A stretch of DNA of 64,000 bases from Thermobifida alba. Lineage in GTDB: Bacteria > Actinomycetota > Actinomycetes > Streptosporangiales > Streptosporangiaceae. The notes below the pieces were generated by a model. The model was given only the letters and a program-made list of their open reading frames with translations. It was not told the DNA's origin and made no database searches. This document shows positions 1 to 9,023 of the stretch, in pieces. The stretch is taken from positions 682,001 to 746,000 of the forward strand of contig NZ_CP051627.1 of the NCBI RefSeq assembly GCF_023208015.1. Reading direction: 5' to 3'. Each line of letters starts with the position of its first letter. Position 1 is the first letter of the stretch. The position numbers and the translations under genes were made by a program.

Positions 1-1
1 G

Positions 2-703
2 GCGGGGCACGCGAGGGTGGCGCGGCTGCTGCTCACCGCCGACCGCGGGGAGGAGCTCGACCGGAGGCTCGGCGAGGTGATCCGGTCGCGCGCCCGGATC
101 GTGGACGCCTTCACCGCCGAGCGGCGCAGCATCGAACGGAACCTGCACGACGGCGCCCAGCAGCGCCTCACCGCCCTCGTCATGCGGTTGGGCATGGCGC
201 TGGCCCGGTTCGACGACGATCCGGAAGCGGCCCGCACCCTGGTCGAGCGGGCGCACCGGGAGGCGCAGGAGACCCTGGAGGAGCTGCGCGACCTCGTCCG
301 CGGCATCCATCCCGCGGCCCTGACCGAACGGGGGCTCGCCGCGGCCGTGGAGGAACTGGCCGACTCCTGCCCGGTGGAGGTGGCCGTCGACGCCGACACG
401 GTCGGACGGCTGCCCGAGCCGGTGGAGTCCACCGCCTACTTCTGCGTCGCCGAGCTCGTCGCCAACGCGGTCCGGCACGCACGGGCCGACCGGGTACGGC
501 TGTGCCTGCGCGTCACCGGGACGAGGAGGAGGCTCCTGGTGATCACCGTGACCGACGACGGTGTGGGCGGCGCCGATCCCCGGCGGGGAACAGGGCTGAC
601 GGGACTGGCGGACCGGGTGGCGGTCCACGGCGGCACGGTCGTGCTGCACAGCCCCCGAGGAGGCCCCACGACGGTGGAGGTGAGGATTCCGTGCGTGTCG
701 TGA
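2..703 (+). CDS. Sensor histidine kinase, 5' end cut off by the window
   Basis: This is the C-terminal 233 residues of a NarL-partner sensor kinase; the reading frame is open to the left edge, so the sensor region lies outside. A HisKA_3 dimerisation and phosphotransfer segment carries the signature ERNLHDGAQQRL, whose His is the phosphorylation site. A HATPase domain follows, with an N-box (ELVANAVRHA) and glycine-rich ATP-lid motifs (DDGVGG, GTGLTGLADRV). The kinase should autophosphorylate and pass phosphate to the response regulator that starts inside its last codons. The 13-base overlap points to translational coupling in one operon. The stimulus cannot be judged from this fragment. Confidence 0.9.
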   Translation, partial: AGHARVARLLLTADRGEELDRRLGEVIRSRARIVDAFTAERRSIERNLHDGAQQRLTALVMRLGMALARFDDDPEAARTLVERAHREAQETLEELRDLVRGIHPAALTERGLAAAVEELADSCPVEVAVDADTVGRLPEPVESTAYFCVAELVANAVRHARADRVRLCLRVTGTRRRLLVITVTDDGVGGADPRRGTGLTGLADRVAVHGGTVVLHSPRGGPTTVEVRIPCVS

Positions 704-1335
704 TCGCCGAGGACTCGGCCCTGCTGCGCGAGGGCCTGGCGCAGCTGGTCGCCCTGGGGGGCCACGAGGTCGTGGCGACGGTCGGCGACGCTCCGGGACT
801 GCTGGCGGCCGTGGCCGAGCACGAGCCGGACGTCGTGGTCACCGACGTGCGCATGCCGCCGGGCCACGAGGACGACGGGCTGCGTGCGGCGGTGCGGCTG
901 ACCCGGACCCATCCCGGGGTGGCCATCCTGGTCCTGTCCCAGTACGTCATGCGGGCGACCGCCGCGGAACTGCTGGAGAGCGCCACGGCGGGGGTCGGCT
1001 ACCTGCTCAAGGACCGGGTCGGCGACGTCGCCGAGTTCCTCCGCACCCTGGAACGGGTGGCCGCCGGGGGGACGGCGGTCGACCGTGAGGTGGTGCGGCG
1101 GCTGCTGGGCCGCCACCGCAACCGGTCGGCGCTGGACCGGCTGAGTCCGCGGGAACGGGAGGTGCTGGGCCTGATGGCGCAGGGCCGCTCCAACGCGGCC
1201 ATCGCCAGGGCGCTGGTGATCACCGAGGCCGCGGTGGCCAAGCACGTCAGCGGGATCTTCGCCAAGCTCGGACTGCCGGTGGCGCCGGAGGACAACCGCC
1301 GCGTCCTGGCGGTGCTCACCTACCTGGGCGCCTGA
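691..1335 (+). CDS. LuxR/NarL-family response regulator
   Basis: This 214-residue DNA-binding response regulator is the partner of the upstream kinase. The receiver domain spans about residues 1-120, with the acidic pair near E7/D8, the phosphoacceptor Asp52 in VVVTDVRMPP, and the conserved Lys in YLLKDRV. A C-terminal LuxR-type HTH starts at LSPREREVL and continues through the recognition helix near AAVAKHVSGIF. I chose GTG 691 because VRVVIAEDS is the expected N terminus and because it overlaps the kinase stop. A longer open frame from 502 exists but overlaps kinase coding sequence. Phosphorylation should promote dimerisation and promoter binding; the targets are unknown. Confidence 0.93.
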   Translation: MRVVIAEDSALLREGLAQLVALGGHEVVATVGDAPGLLAAVAEHEPDVVVTDVRMPPGHEDDGLRAAVRLTRTHPGVAILVLSQYVMRATAAELLESATAGVGYLLKDRVGDVAEFLRTLERVAAGGTAVDREVVRRLLGRHRNRSALDRLSPREREVLGLMAQGRSNAAIARALVITEAAVAKHVSGIFAKLGLPVAPEDNRRVLAVLTYLGA

Positions 1336-1494
1336 GCGGGGCGGCGGTCGAAGCGGGGAACACCGGCACGTCGAGCGCACGCCCCGAGCCCAAGGCCCTG
1401 TCGGTGCCGGTCCGGTGGAAACGGCGGGGAGGCGGTGCGCCGCCGCGGCGCACGCGACGGGGACGGCCGAGCCCCGGGACCGGGTGCGGGCTCC

Positions 1495-1950
1495 TCACCC
1501 CCGTCCGCGGCCGGCCCGGTCGAGGCGCAGCGGCGGGGGCGCGGCCTCCCGGATCCTGCACAGGAGGGCCCGCAGCTCCCCGGAGCAGCCCTCCCACGCG
1601 GCGGCCCGCCGGTCCGGGTCGGTGAGGAGGTCGGTCAGGCTGACGGGGACCGCGGCGGGACCTCTGCGGGCCTCCCGCTGGGAACGGATCTGGAGGAACA
1701 GCAGCAGCGCTCCCGGCAGCACCGAGACGGTCGCGACGACCGAACCGAGCACCGGCCACCCGGTGTCGACGCCGTCGGCCAGGAGGAACGACCACGCCCA
1801 CAGCGCGGTGACCGCCGCGCAGAACACGACGAACCACATCCGGGACAGCAGAAGCCACACGGCGGCGAAGCACCGGCCGGGAACCGTCGTCCGGGACCGG
1901 GAGGCTGCTGGGGTGCGCGGTGGCCCGACCGCGTTTTCCGTGTCGTCCAT
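1495..1950 (-). CDS. Small two-TM membrane protein, unknown function
   Basis: I do not recognise this 151-residue protein. Two hydrophobic stretches are clear, near residues 28-56 and 64-88, separated by a short loop (ADGVDTGWP). The C-terminal half is soluble, Arg-rich, and has an amphipathic stretch around LTDLLTDPDRR. It would sit in the cytoplasmic membrane with its tail on one side. It is convergent with the two-component operon and alone on its strand, so the context gives no role. Start ATG 1950 is the first in frame. Coding status rests on the hydrophobic pattern only. Confidence 0.6.
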   Translation of the reverse strand: MDDTENAVGPPRTPAASRSRTTVPGRCFAAVWLLLSRMWFVVFCAAVTALWAWSFLLADGVDTGWPVLGSVVATVSVLPGALLLFLQIRSQREARRGPAAVPVSLTDLLTDPDRRAAAWEGCSGELRALLCRIREAAPPPLRLDRAGRGRG

Positions 1951-2228
1951 GCCCGGCGACTAGCCTGCCCGCCGCGCCGTCAAACACTCCGAGTGACAGG
2001 CCGCCCGCGGTCCGTCGCCGCGGCCGCGTCCCGTCGCCGGTGGCGGCGGCGTCCGCGGCGGACGGGACGGCGCGCCGCACCTCCCGACCGGGATTCCGCC
2101 CCGTTTGAGGGTCAGGGGACGTTCTCCTCGGACGATGCCGCTGATCACGGAGAAAGCCTCGAAAGCAGTCCAATGAGAACATCGAAGGCAGAGCACCGTG
2201 GACCCCTTCTCCTGCGAAAGGAATCCCG

Positions 2229-2747
2229 ATGGACGCCGACGACGTCATCCGCTTCGTCTCCGGCCTGCCCGAGACCGTCGTCATGACCGCTGACGAGGCC
2301 GGCGGAGCCCCCGAGGCCGCGTGGGGCGACTCCTTCTTCTTCCACGCCCCCGACGGGGAGGAGGCGGACCAGCGCTTCCCCTTCGCGACCCTCGTCGTCA
2401 GCGACTACGACGGCTTCGACACCGCCTCCGCCCTGAACCGGCCCGGGGTGTTCGCGCTCAACATCGACGTGGGCCGCACCGGGTTCCACCAGTGCCTCGG
2501 CTACCCGCCCGCGGCGCACGCCGAGCACCACGCCCGCATCGACTACACGGCGGCCGACCGGATCCTGCCGCACCCGGTGTACGCCGCCCAGGGCTGGATC
2601 CGCATCCTCAACCCGGGGGAGGCCACCGGCGAGCTGGCGCGCTCCCTGCTGCGCGCGGCCCACGCCCGCGCGGCCGGGCGGCGCCGGGCACGCCGCCCGG
2701 ACTCCGGGGAGCACCCCGGCGGACCGCAGGCAGCGGCACCACGGTGA
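2229..2747 (+). CDS. DUF6194 family protein
   Basis: This 172-residue protein resembles actinobacterial DUF6194 proteins. Family-like features are the N-terminal helix with GLPETVV, the GDSFFFH segment, FPFATLVVSDYDGFD, and a central FALNIDVGR followed by a tyrosine- and His-rich stretch ending in HPVYAAQGWI. These proteins recall small ligand-binding or MmcQ/YjbR-like folds, but no activity is established as far as I know. The last 30 residues are Arg/Ala-rich and low in complexity, so the real family domain ends near residue 140. ATG 2229 is preceded by a GAAAGGAAT ribosome-binding site. It appears to be a single-gene unit. Confidence 0.75.
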   Translation: MDADDVIRFVSGLPETVVMTADEAGGAPEAAWGDSFFFHAPDGEEADQRFPFATLVVSDYDGFDTASALNRPGVFALNIDVGRTGFHQCLGYPPAAHAEHHARIDYTAADRILPHPVYAAQGWIRILNPGEATGELARSLLRAAHARAAGRRRARRPDSGEHPGGPQAAAPR

Positions 2748-2780
2748 CCGCCGCGTGCCGCTGCTCCTCCACGGCCCGGC

Positions 2781-2810
2781 GCCGGGCCCGCCGGGCCCGC
2801 CGGGCCCGCC
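2781..2810. repeat. Short tandem repeat, 9-bp unit
   Basis: The unit GCCGGGCCC is repeated a little more than three times in the spacer between the DUF6194 gene and the convergent MFS gene. It is non-coding in any recognisable gene. It could form GC-rich secondary structure at the convergent gene ends, but it is not a classical terminator. Confidence 0.7.
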
Positions 2811-2970
2811 TGCTCCCGGCGTCGCCGGCTCGGCGGGTCAGTCCGGGGTGGACGCCGCTGAGCCGGGTGGCGGCGCCGTCGAGGAGGCCGTGGAGCACCG
2901 AGGCGGGGGGACGTGTCGTGGAACGCGGTCTCCGCGAAGGACGGTGCCTCGGGGGCGTGGCGGCGGCCCC

Positions 2971-4479
2971 TCAGCCCGGTCGGGGCAGGCCGCGCACGGC
3001 GAGGGAGACCGGTACCGCCACCGCCGTGAGCAGCACCGCGCCGGTGAGGGCCGCCGCGGTGACGCCGTCGGTGTAGGCGGACAGGGCCGTGCCCAGGAGT
3101 TCGGCCGCGGCGCCCGCGGGGTCCGGTCCGGCCGCGGCGACGGCTCCCGAGACCGTCTCGACCGCGGCGGGGTCCGTGCCCTCGGGGGCGTGTGCGGTCA
3201 TGACGGAGCGGTAGACCGTGTGCGCGACCGTCCCCAGGACGGCGATGCCCAGGGCGGCGCCGAGTTCGCTGCTGGTCTCGGAGATCCCGGCGGCGGTCCC
3301 GGCGCGTTCGGGAGGCGCGGCGGTGAGGATGAGGGAGTTGGTCACGGTGGCGGTTACGCCGACGCCGAGCGTGAGGACGGTGTAGCCGCCGATGAACCCC
3401 CACGGTCCGGTCTCCGGCGGCGCCACGGCGACGACGCCGAACCCGCAGGCCGTGACGAGGAGCCCGCCGAAGACCAGGACCGCCGGGGTGAGCCGGGAGG
3501 CCAGGGTGGTCGCCGCCGCGACACCCGCCAGGGTTCCGGCGAAGGTCGGCAGGGCCCACAGCGCCGCGTGCAGCGGACTCAGGCCGTGGACGGTCTGCAG
3601 GAAGGTGAACGCGAGCACGCCCAGGCCCGAGGCGGCCAGGGCCACGGCGGTGTTGGCGCAGACGGAGGCGCTGAAGGCCGGGACGCGGAACAGGTCGACG
3701 TCGACGAGCGGATGCGCGGCGCGTCGCTGCCGCCGCAGGAACACCGCGGCCGCCGCGGCGCCGACGGCTGCGGCAGCGGCGGCGACCGGGTCCGGGCCGT
3801 GCCCGGCCAGGTGCTTCATCGTGAACACCAGGGCGAGGACCGCCGTCAGTGAGGAGAGCGCGCCCACGAGGTCGAACGGGGTGGGCGCGGCCTTTTCGGC
3901 CTCGGGGACCAGAAGCGGGGCCGTCGCCAGCAGCAGGAGCATGACGGGGACGTTGACCAGGAAGACCGTCCCCCACCAGAAGTGCTCCAGCAGCAGGCCG
4001 CCGAGGACGGGGCCGACGACCGCTCCGCCGCTGAACGCGGCGGTCCAGGCGCCCACCGCGGTGCTCCGCTGCCGCGGGTCGGTGAACATCCCGCGAATGA
4101 GGGACAGCGTCGACGGGGCGAGGGTGGCGCCGCCGAGCCCCAGCAGGGCCCGGGCGAGGATGAACGTCTCGGGAGAGGAGGCGAAGGCGACCACGGCCGA
4201 GGCCGCGCCGAACAGCGCCGCTCCGGCCAGCAGCAGTCTCCTGCGGCCGATCCGGTCGCCGAGGCTGCCCATCGTGATGAGCAGGCCCGCCAGGACGAAG
4301 CCGTAGACGTCCATCATCCACAGCCACTGCGTCGCGGTGGGGGCGAGCGTCTCGGTGATGGCCGGTCCGGCCACGAACAGGACCGACAGGTCCATCGAGA
4401 CCAGCAGGGCGGGCAGGAGCAGCACGGCCAGCCCGCACCAGGTGCGGGCCGACGCTCGGGGTGAGAGAGAAGAAGCCAT
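2971..4479 (-). CDS. MFS drug exporter, DHA2 (14-TM) type
   Basis: This 502-residue secondary transporter probably exports toxic compounds or an antibiotic by proton antiport. The N terminus has the DHA2 hallmarks: an acidic residue in the first helix (VSMDLSVLFV), motif A after helix 2 (GSLGDRIGRRR) and the antiporter motif C (GPVLGGLLLE). About fourteen hydrophobic segments can be counted along the length. It is divergent from the TetR gene that starts 69 bp away, with a repeated palindromic operator in between, so the TetR product very likely represses it. The substrate is unknown. ATG 4479 begins a short polar leader before helix 1, as usual. Confidence 0.92.
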   Translation of the reverse strand: MASSLSPRASARTWCGLAVLLLPALLVSMDLSVLFVAGPAITETLAPTATQWLWMMDVYGFVLAGLLITMGSLGDRIGRRRLLLAGAALFGAASAVVAFASSPETFILARALLGLGGATLAPSTLSLIRGMFTDPRQRSTAVGAWTAAFSGGAVVGPVLGGLLLEHFWWGTVFLVNVPVMLLLLATAPLLVPEAEKAAPTPFDLVGALSSLTAVLALVFTMKHLAGHGPDPVAAAAAAVGAAAAAVFLRRQRRAAHPLVDVDLFRVPAFSASVCANTAVALAASGLGVLAFTFLQTVHGLSPLHAALWALPTFAGTLAGVAAATTLASRLTPAVLVFGGLLVTACGFGVVAVAPPETGPWGFIGGYTVLTLGVGVTATVTNSLILTAAPPERAGTAAGISETSSELGAALGIAVLGTVAHTVYRSVMTAHAPEGTDPAAVETVSGAVAAAGPDPAGAAAELLGTALSAYTDGVTAAALTGAVLLTAVAVPVSLAVRGLPRPG

Positions 4480-4487
4480 GTTTTGAT

Positions 4488-4533
4488 CGTACGTCCGTAC
4501 AAATCCATGTACAAGACGTACGTCCGTACAAAT
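4488..4533. promoter_or_regulatory. Repeated TetR-type operator between MFS and TetR genes
   Basis: Two identical 17-bp copies of CGTACGTCCGTACAAAT lie at 4488-4504 and 4517-4533, 29 bp apart from start to start. Each contains the inverted repeat GTACG-TC-CGTAC. A smaller TGTACA palindrome sits between them. The spacing of nearly three helical turns would place two dimers on the same DNA face. The second copy ends 14 bp before the TetR start codon and the first begins 9 bp before the MFS start, so binding would block both genes. Confidence 0.85.
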
Positions 4534-4547
4534 GCTAGGCTGCCGCC

Positions 4548-5114
4548 ATGGGACAACGAGAGGACCTGCTGGCCGGAGCCAAGAAGTGCCTCGTCGAGAA
4601 GGGGTACAGCCGCACCACGGCGCGCGACATCGCCGCCGCCTCGGGCGCGCACCTGGCGTCCATCGGCTACCACTTCGGCTCCAAGGACAACCTCATGAAC
4701 ACGGCGGTCCTTGAGGCGACGAGCGAGTGGGGCGACACGATCGAGGCCGCGGTGCGGGCGGCCCGGGCGGAGACCCACTCCCGCAGGCTGGAGGTCTTCC
4801 TCGACGAGCTCTTCGCGGCGATCCCGCGGGAACGGCCGCTGCTGGTGGCGACCGTGCAGGCCTATGAGCAGGCCCAGTTCGTCGAGGAGGTCCGCCGGTT
4901 CCTCGTGGGGGCGTTCGAGCAGGCGCGGGAGGGACTGGCGGCCATGATCCTGGGCGTGTCCCCCGAGGAGGTCGACGACGACACCGCCCGGGGGCTGGGG
5001 TCGCTGGTGTACTCCCTGATCGTCGGCTACATCCTGCAGGGGCTCCTCGCCCCGGAGGCGCTGCCGACCGCCGCGCAGGCCGCGCGGGCCGTGCGGACGC
5101 TCGCGGGCGGATGA
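4548..5114 (+). CDS. TetR-family repressor of the divergent MFS pump
   Basis: This is a 188-residue one-component repressor. The N-terminal HTH is textbook: a first helix ending in LVEKGYSRTTARDIAAASG, then the recognition region around IGYHFGSKDNLMN. The remaining 140 residues form the ligand-binding and dimerisation domain. By position it should bind the double palindrome in the divergent promoter, repressing itself and the MFS exporter until a substrate of the pump binds. ATG 4548 has almost no leader after a possible -10 (TAGGCT), so the message may be leaderless. The effector cannot be deduced. Confidence 0.92.
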   Translation: MGQREDLLAGAKKCLVEKGYSRTTARDIAAASGAHLASIGYHFGSKDNLMNTAVLEATSEWGDTIEAAVRAARAETHSRRLEVFLDELFAAIPRERPLLVATVQAYEQAQFVEEVRRFLVGAFEQAREGLAAMILGVSPEEVDDDTARGLGSLVYSLIVGYILQGLLAPEALPTAAQAARAVRTLAGG

Positions 5115-6014
5115 GCGCTCCTCGCCCGACCCCGGCCCGGCCGGGAGGCCGGGGAGTGCCCGACCGCTCGGCGGTCACCGCACCGCACTGCGCGTCCGGC
5201 CCGCCGGGCAGGCGACCGACATCCCGGGCCCCCTCCGCAGGAGGGCAGGAAGTGTCCTGAAGGACCCCTGGCCTCTCGGACGACCGAGAGCCGCCCCGGC
5301 CCCCGCCCGCTCCGCGTCGGCCTCCCCGGGAGCGGCTCGACGCCCCGGCGGCACGGCCGGCCCGCCCCCGCGGCCCGGGGCCGGCCACCGGGCTCTTCGG
5401 GGCCTCGGGGGTCTCGTGCGAGCGCCGTCCGCGGCCGTGACCGGAAACCGGCAGGCAGTGAACGTGTTCCATTTCGTTCGAAACCGTTCGACGGGCGTTT
5501 CGGCTCCGAACCAACTGCCGTGAGGGGGCGCGGCTCCGGCTGCCGTTCAGTGAGCTATTCGTGCGGTCCTGGTGCCCGGACGACCGGCCTGCCTTTCTGT
5601 TCTCTGAGCAGCGGAAATCTCCCTTCGAGCAGGCGCTGGACCGGTTTCAGGGCCGGAGGCCTCCCGTTCGAACCTGTCATCTGACCTGGTCATTCATTCC
5701 TGATCAGGAGAGATTCCTGTGGAGGTGGGAACTGGTCGACTTCGATGGAAAGCGGGTATAGAAAGCTCTTTCCTGCGCTTCTTTTATTTTGCGGATCGAC
5801 GAATCCCGGTATTTACCGGAGACGGTGTCTGCGCCCGCGTTGCGGGGGTGTCGGGGCGGCCGGAAAAGTTTGGTTCTCTTCACTTCTTTGAAAGGGGCGG
5901 GAAAAGAATGCCACTCCGCTCTTCGGAGATCCAGCCCCCGAAGACGCTTCCGGTCGGACCGGCGTTTCCTCTGGTGTGACTCCTGCTGTGCGCCGTGATT
6001 CGACTGGAGTGATA
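5115..6014. other. Intergenic stretch of about 900 bp without a convincing gene
   Basis: A short hairpin at 5273-5290 (CTCTCGG-ACGA-CCGAGAG) could terminate the TetR transcript. From about 5560 to 5960 the GC content falls visibly. A 66-codon frame at 5561-5761 has no recognisable product, so I do not call it. The stretch probably contains the promoter of the broken AraC-type gene, plus either decayed sequence or a regulatory leader. Confidence 0.5.
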
Positions 6015-6814
6015 GTGAGAGAAGTCATCCGGCAAGCCGTGTCTTCCATCCGCAGCAGATACTCCGAGCCGCTCACCCTGAGCGGCCTTGCGGCGGAAGC
6101 CTTCGTAGCCCCTACCACTTCTCGCGCGTCTTCTCCAGTGAGGCCGGGTGACCCCCGGCCAGTACCTGTCCGGGGTCCGGTTCTTCGAGGCGAAACGGCT
6201 GCTGCTGACGACCTCCCTGACGGTCTCCAACAGCGTCGGCCGAGTCGGCTACACCAGCGTGGGCACATTCACCAGCAAGTTCACCCGAGCCGTCGGGATG
6301 TCGCCGACACACTACCGCCACCCCGAGGTCCGCAGGGCGATGCTCGCGATCTCCCCGGAGTTCCAGCGTCTCCCGGCCCTCGACCTGATCCGGCGGGCGA
6401 GGACCGCCGAGGGGGTGAGGAGGCTGGGCGCCGGAGCCGTCGACTGCGCGATCGAACTGCCGCGTTCGGCGGGACGCGTGCATGTCCTGGCCGGACTCTT
6501 CACCGATCCCATTCCGCAGCGTGCCCCCGTCGCCTACCGTGCCGGAAGCGGAGCCGACGCCGCCGAGATGGCCATCCAGAACGTCCCCGCGGGCCGGTGG
6601 ACGGTCATCGTGGTGGCCTGCCGGGCCGGAACCGGCCCGCACCCCCGCCTCCTCGGAAGTTTTCGAAGGCGGGTGGAGGTCACCCCGGGACACGCCACCC
6701 GGGTCACCGCGGTTGCGCGACCTGACACCGCTCGACCCGCCGATCGCCATCACCCTGAGCGCGCGGATCCCGTCGCCGCGGTCCTGCGCGACCGAGGGGA
6801 GCACGGCGGCCTGA
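6015..6814 (+). pseudogene. AraC-family regulator, broken by three frameshifts
   Basis: Joined across three frames, this reads as an AraC-type regulator with an N-terminal DNA-binding domain. It has MREVIRQAVSSIRSRYSEP, then PYHFSRVFSSEAG, then VTPGQYLSGVRFFEAKRLLL and SVGTFTSKFTRAVGMSP. A C-terminal domain of about 150 residues follows, ending RLRDLTPLDPPIAITL. The frame changes at a four-C run (6109-6112) and a three-G run (6146-6148), each explained by one missing base. A third change near 6706-6714 needs a two-base loss or one extra base. GTG 6015 has GGAG five bases upstream. Either the gene is decayed or the sequence carries errors; no intact product can be made as written. Confidence 0.8.
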
Positions 6815-7348
6815 TCCGGCCCGGCCGCACCTCCGTGCCGCCGGGGGACTCCCGCGCGACCCCGGTCGCTTCCGGAGCCCCGACGCGCGGGGGCGGCGTG
6901 TTCCGCCGCGAGTCAGCCCGCCCCACCGGCGAAGAACGGTCCTGCCCGCCTCCTGCCGGAACCGAACCGACTCCCGCATCAAGCACGAACAGAGAAGACG
7001 ACGTGCCCCCGGCGGCCCATGCTGAGAGCGCTCAGCAGGTGACGGAGAGCAGCGGGCCCCGGCGGGGTGCCCCCAGGCGTACCGGTCCGGCGGTGCACGA
7101 CCCGCCGGAGCGCGGGGACAACGGTGTCCCCGACGCAGAGCACGGCACGGCCCGGACCGCCCGGCACCCCCGAAGCGGAGGACCCACCGCCGCACCGTCC
7201 TTGACCACGGGACCGGTGCTGTCCGCGGACAGCACCGGTCCCGTGGACCGCCCGCCGGAAGGCGGCGTGAAGACACCCGACGAAGCAACGACACCCCCCG
7301 GTGCGACGCGGGGACCGCACAGACCGAGCAGGACAGGAGGGGGATCCG
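6815..7348. other. Spacer of about 530 bp with two inverted repeats
   Basis: No gene is supported here, although one reading frame stays open by chance. A 7-bp-arm hairpin lies at 7020-7037 (TGCTGAG-AGCG-CTCAGCA), and a perfect 42-bp palindrome at 7205-7246. The end of the spacer carries an AGGAGG ribosome-binding site at 7335-7340 for the next gene. Confidence 0.55.
7205..7246. repeat. Perfect 42-bp palindrome
   Basis: The left arm begins CCACGGGACCGGTGCTGTCC and the right arm is its exact reverse complement, meeting at a GC centre. The match ends abruptly on both sides. No T-run follows, so it is not a typical intrinsic terminator. Because there is no loop, it could be a cruciform, a large protein-binding site or a transcript end between the two broken genes. 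Confidence 0.9.
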
Positions 7349-8324
7349 ATGCCCCAGACCGGTTCCGACACCGCCGCCTCCTCCCCCCCCGAAGCCGCCC
7401 GCCGGACCTGCCGCGGCGGCGGTGGGTCGTGGTCGTCCTCAGCGTCCTGGCCGGGGCGCTGGCCGCCTCGCTGTGGTCCTTCGAACTCGTCGACCGCGTC
7501 ATCGGCGACAACGTCGCCAACACGCTGCTGGGGTACGACGCCAAGGAGACGCCGATCAGCGGGCTCGTGGCGGGCACGGTCTTCGCCTTCGTCACGGGAC
7601 TGGCCGGGGCGTTCACGGCCTGCAACATCGCGGTGTTCGGTGCGATCGCACCCATGACGCACACCACGGGCCTCGCCGACGGCAGGGGGAGACTGTCCCC
7701 GCGTCCGGGATCGCGGCCTCGCTGCGGCCGATCGGCTGGCTGTGCCTCGGCGCGGTCGTCGTCTCCGCCGGATACGGCGTGGTCGGCGTACTGGTCGGGG
7801 ACCGGCTCCCCCAACTGTCGGAGGCGACGCTCGCCTCGGGGGTGCCGGTGCGGCTGCTGCAGGCCTCGATCGTCTTCGGGGTGATCGGTCTGGCCTTCAG
7901 CTACCTCGGCCTGGCCGCGCTGCGCCTGGTCCCCGGCCCGCTGCGCGCCCTGCCCGCCCGGTTCCCCAACGCCCGGTCCGTGGTGATCGGCGCCCTGATC
8001 GGCGGATTCCTGATCGGACGGCCGTTCCCCCTGTTCCGGGCGATGTTCGAGTACGCGGTCGAAACCGCCAACCCGCTGTACGGTGCGGGGGTCTTCGTCC
8101 TGCAGTCGCTGGGCAACATCACCGTCGTCGCCGTGCTGTTCCCCGTCCTCGTGCACGGGAGCCGGGGCCGTTTCGTCAACTGGTTGACCGCCAAACCGGC
8201 GCGGCTCGCGACCGTGACGGCGGTGGCCTTCATCACCGTGGGTGTCTTCACCGTCCTGTACTGGGACCTGCGGGTGCCGTCGAGGTACGGGTTCGGGTTG
8301 TATCCGGCCGTGGACTGGGGGTGA
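7349..8324 (+). pseudogene. Integral membrane protein, broken by two frameshifts
   Basis: Read across frames, this gives a protein of about 325 residues with six or seven hydrophobic helices. Segments include WVVVVLSVLAGALAASLW, a helix with TGLAGAFTACNIAVFGAI, then IGWLCLGAVVVSAGYGVVG, and a C terminus ending in YGFGLYPAVDWG. The arrangement vaguely recalls CcdA/DsbD-like or exporter proteins, but I cannot assign a family. One base appears to be missing from an eight-C run at 7383-7390 and one from a five-G run at 7685-7689. ATG 7349 has AGGAGG eight bases upstream. The intact downstream helices suggest recent damage or sequencing error rather than long decay. Confidence 0.75.
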
Positions 8325-8507
8325 CCTCTGGCCCCGCCGCACTCCCGGCCGAGAACCGCGGCGGTCCGGCCGGCCGGGGCCTTCACGCCCCGGGCGAGGC
8401 GGTCACCGTTCCTGTTGTGCCGCCGACCGGGCCCCCGGGACGCCACGGTCCCACGGGCCCGGTCGGCGGGCCGCGCCGCCGTACGCCGAGGCCCGGGCGG
8501 CCGCCGC

Positions 8508-9023
8508 TCACAGGCTGCGCAGTCCCACCAGCACCCGCTCCAGCAGGGCCCGGTCGACGCGGGCGGGAGGCACGTCGACCACCAGAGCAGCCTCCCGCAG
8601 CAGTCCCACCAGCACCGCGGTCGTTCCCAGCGGCAGGCCCGCGTCGACCGCGAGGTCCACCACCCGCGCCCCGGCAGGACCCGCGCGCAGACAGGACGCG
8701 TAGACCACCGCCGCGGGCCGGGGCAGGTCGACGGGCAGCAGCCTGCCCGGATCGTGGACCCGTACCCGGTGGAGTTCGGTGACCGGGGGGCGGTTCCGGC
8801 GGCGCCGTCCCACGTAGCCGCGGGTTTTCGGGGGGCAGCGGTGGGGAAGCCCCGAGCCGATCTCCCACCGCGCGGCGGTGCCGTGCCCGTCGCCGGGGCG
8901 GGGCGCCGGCGGGAGGGGAGAAACAGTGGTCTGCCCGTGCCCCGTCATCGCGGTCCGCCCCGTGGCGAGGAGGGCCTGGATGCAGTTCCCGGTGGAGGTT
9001 TCGGGTGGCCTGCCGCCGCGCAT
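8508..9023 (-). CDS. DUF742-like protein, orphan
   Basis: The C-terminal 95 residues resemble DUF742, the winged-helix-like partner found in actinobacterial conservons with a roadblock protein and a small GTPase. The visible hallmarks are RGYVGRRRRNRPP, a helix followed by GLPLGTTAVLVGLLREAALV, and the terminal DRALLERVLVGLRSL. The N-terminal 75 residues are low in complexity. None of the usual conservon partners is next to it. I chose ATG 9023 because GGAAGAGG sits just upstream; ATG 8948 is an alternative giving 146 residues. If functional, it would act in the cytoplasm as a signalling adaptor. Confidence 0.55.
   Translation of the reverse strand: MRGGRPPETSTGNCIQALLATGRTAMTGHGQTTVSPLPPAPRPGDGHGTAARWEIGSGLPHRCPPKTRGYVGRRRRNRPPVTELHRVRVHDPGRLLPVDLPRPAAVVYASCLRAGPAGARVVDLAVDAGLPLGTTAVLVGLLREAALVVDVPPARVDRALLERVLVGLRSL

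Noticed and set aside
5561-5761. 66-codon frame in the spacer before the AraC-type gene
   Set aside because: No recognisable domain, overlapping alternative frames, and a location in a decayed or regulatory stretch.
6148-7884. 578-codon open frame joining AraC and membrane segments
   Set aside because: It is an artefact of frameshifts; the middle part is non-coding spacer that includes the palindrome.
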